The notes below the pieces were generated by a model. That model did no database searches and had not been told where the DNA came from. It worked only from the letters and a program-made list of their open reading frames with translations. From Lachnospiraceae bacterium UBA3845 (GTDB lineage: Bacteria > Bacillota > Clostridia > Lachnospirales > Lachnospiraceae), in the NCBI GenBank assembly GCA_002392705.1, contig DGHP01000037.1, positions 1 to 7,045 on the forward strand: a stretch of DNA of 7,045 bases, given 5' to 3'. A program made the translations under genes and the position numbers. The first letter of the stretch is position 1; every line of letters starts with the position of its first letter. Positions 6,282 to 7,045 of the stretch are shown piece by piece.

Positions 6282-6289
6282 GTTTTCTT
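6282..6289. repeat. Right 8-bp direct repeat flanking the MITE-like element
   Basis: This is the second copy of gttttctt, immediately after the right terminus. Its last two bases (6288-6289) also form part of the uvrA stop codon (TAA on the minus strand, 6290-6288), so the inferred insertion point is at the very end of uvrA. Confidence 0.75.
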
Positions 6290-7045
6290 AATTCAGATAT
6301 TTCTTAACATACCGGCCGGTGTAGGAGACAGGATTCTCCGCAACCTCCTCCGGCGTACCGCCGGCAATCACCTGTCCGCCTCCGTCGCCGCCTTCAGGCC
6401 CCATATCGATCAGGTAATCCGCCGTCTTGATCACATCCAGATTGTGTTCGATGACAACGACCGTATTCCCTGCGTCCGTCAGTCTCTGCAGGATCTCGAT
6501 CAGCTTGCTGACGTCCGCGAAATGAAGGCCTGTCGTGGGCTCGTCAAGGATATAGATCGTCCTGCCCGTGCTCCGCCGGCTCAGTTCCGTCGCGAGCTTG
6601 ATCCGCTGGGCTTCTCCGCCGGAAAGCTCCGTGGACGGCTGCCCCAGTTTGATATAGGAAAGGCCCACGTCGTACAAAGTCTGGATCTTATTGCGGATAG
6701 AGGGCATATGGTCAAAAAACTTCAGTGCCTCCTCCACGGTCATATCCAGGACTTCATAGATGTTCTTTCCCTTATAATGCACCTCCAGGGTCTCGCGGTT
6801 ATAGCGCCGCCCGTGGCAGACCTCGCAGGGAACAAAGACGTCCGGAAGAAAGTTCATCTCGATCTTGATGATGCCGTCACCCGCGCATGCTTCGCAGCGT
6901 CCGCCCTTGACATTGAAGGAAAATCTCCCTTTTTTGTATCCTCTGGCCTTCGCCTCGGTGGTCGTGGCGAAAAGATCACGGATCTGGTCGAATACGCCGG
7001 TATAGGTAGCCGGATTGGATCTGGGCGTACGCCCGATGGGGCTCT
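6288..7045 (-). CDS. uvrA: UvrA excinuclease ABC subunit A, C-terminal part (5' end outside window)
   Basis: UvrA is the damage-recognising ATPase of nucleotide excision repair; with UvrB it scans DNA and loads UvrB at lesions. The window holds the last 251 residues, in frame from the edge ([10 protein letters not shown]...), of a protein usually near 940 residues. The C-terminal zinc finger is visible as CX2C-X19-CX2C (residues 50, 53, 73 and 76 of this fragment). It is followed by the second ABC ATPase signature [18 protein letters not shown] (from about 140), Walker [11 protein letters not shown] (about 165-174) and the switch histidine in VVVIEHNLD (H-loop). The end [13 protein letters not shown] is typical of the family. 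The frame continues upstream of the internal ATG at 6857, which is not the start. The gene is truncated only by the window, with no frameshift seen. Confidence 0.97.
   Translation of the reverse strand, partial: SPIGRTPRSNPATYTGVFDQIRDLFATTTEAKARGYKKGRFSFNVKGGRCEACAGDGIIKIEMNFLPDVFVPCEVCHGRRYNRETLEVHYKGKNIYEVLDMTVEEALKFFDHMPSIRNKIQTLYDVGLSYIKLGQPSTELSGGEAQRIKLATELSRRSTGRTIYILDEPTTGLHFADVSKLIEILQRLTDAGNTVVVIEHNLDVIKTADYLIDMGPEGGDGGGQVIAGGTPEEVAENPVSYTGRYVKKYLN

Noticed and set aside
6127..6287. Possible T-box or SAM-type leader upstream of cysE
   Set aside because: The region is short and mostly occupied by the inverted-repeat element. No T-box sequence or matching terminator hairpin with a T-run is visible.

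Overview
The window looks like chromosomal DNA of an anaerobic, moderately GC-rich Clostridia member, possibly Lachnospiraceae-like. This is inferred from the anaerobic (cbi-type) cobalamin genes, purine-rich Shine-Dalgarno sequences, a long EpsC-type serine acetyltransferase and a secreted L,D-transpeptidase with a fibronectin-III domain. The taxon is an inference; no marker RNA is present.

Layout. Positions 91-3399, minus strand: a cobalamin cluster transcribed cbiD -> cobM/cbiF -> cbiG. These enzymes carry out three consecutive corrin-ring steps: CbiF methylates C11, CbiG opens the lactone and loses the C2 unit, and CbiD methylates C1. CobM and cbiG overlap by 4 bp. Positions 3400-3905: a divergent intergenic region holding five 32-bp tandem repeats inside a degenerate repeat element, then a near-consensus sigma-70 promoter. 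Positions 3906-4916, plus strand: a secreted FnIII/YkuD L,D-transpeptidase. Positions 4917-5196: a convergent intergenic region with 42-bp tandem repeats and a strong intrinsic terminator. Positions 5197-6126, minus strand: serine O-acetyltransferase. Positions 6127-6287: a short intergenic region holding a 96-bp inverted-repeat element flanked by perfect 8-bp direct repeats, which looks like a MITE. Positions 6288-7045, minus strand: the C-terminal third or so of uvrA, cut by the window edge.

The genes are mostly ordinary. The least explained material is between them. The 96-bp MITE-like element next to uvrA and the tandem-repeat block upstream of cbiD share a 50-bp stretch aligned without gaps (38 of 50 identical) that ends at the element terminus. 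They appear to be one repeat family, compact at one site and internally expanded at the other. The start codons of three genes (cbiD, the transpeptidase and cysE) are best placed inside the longest open frame because strong ribosome binding sites sit there.
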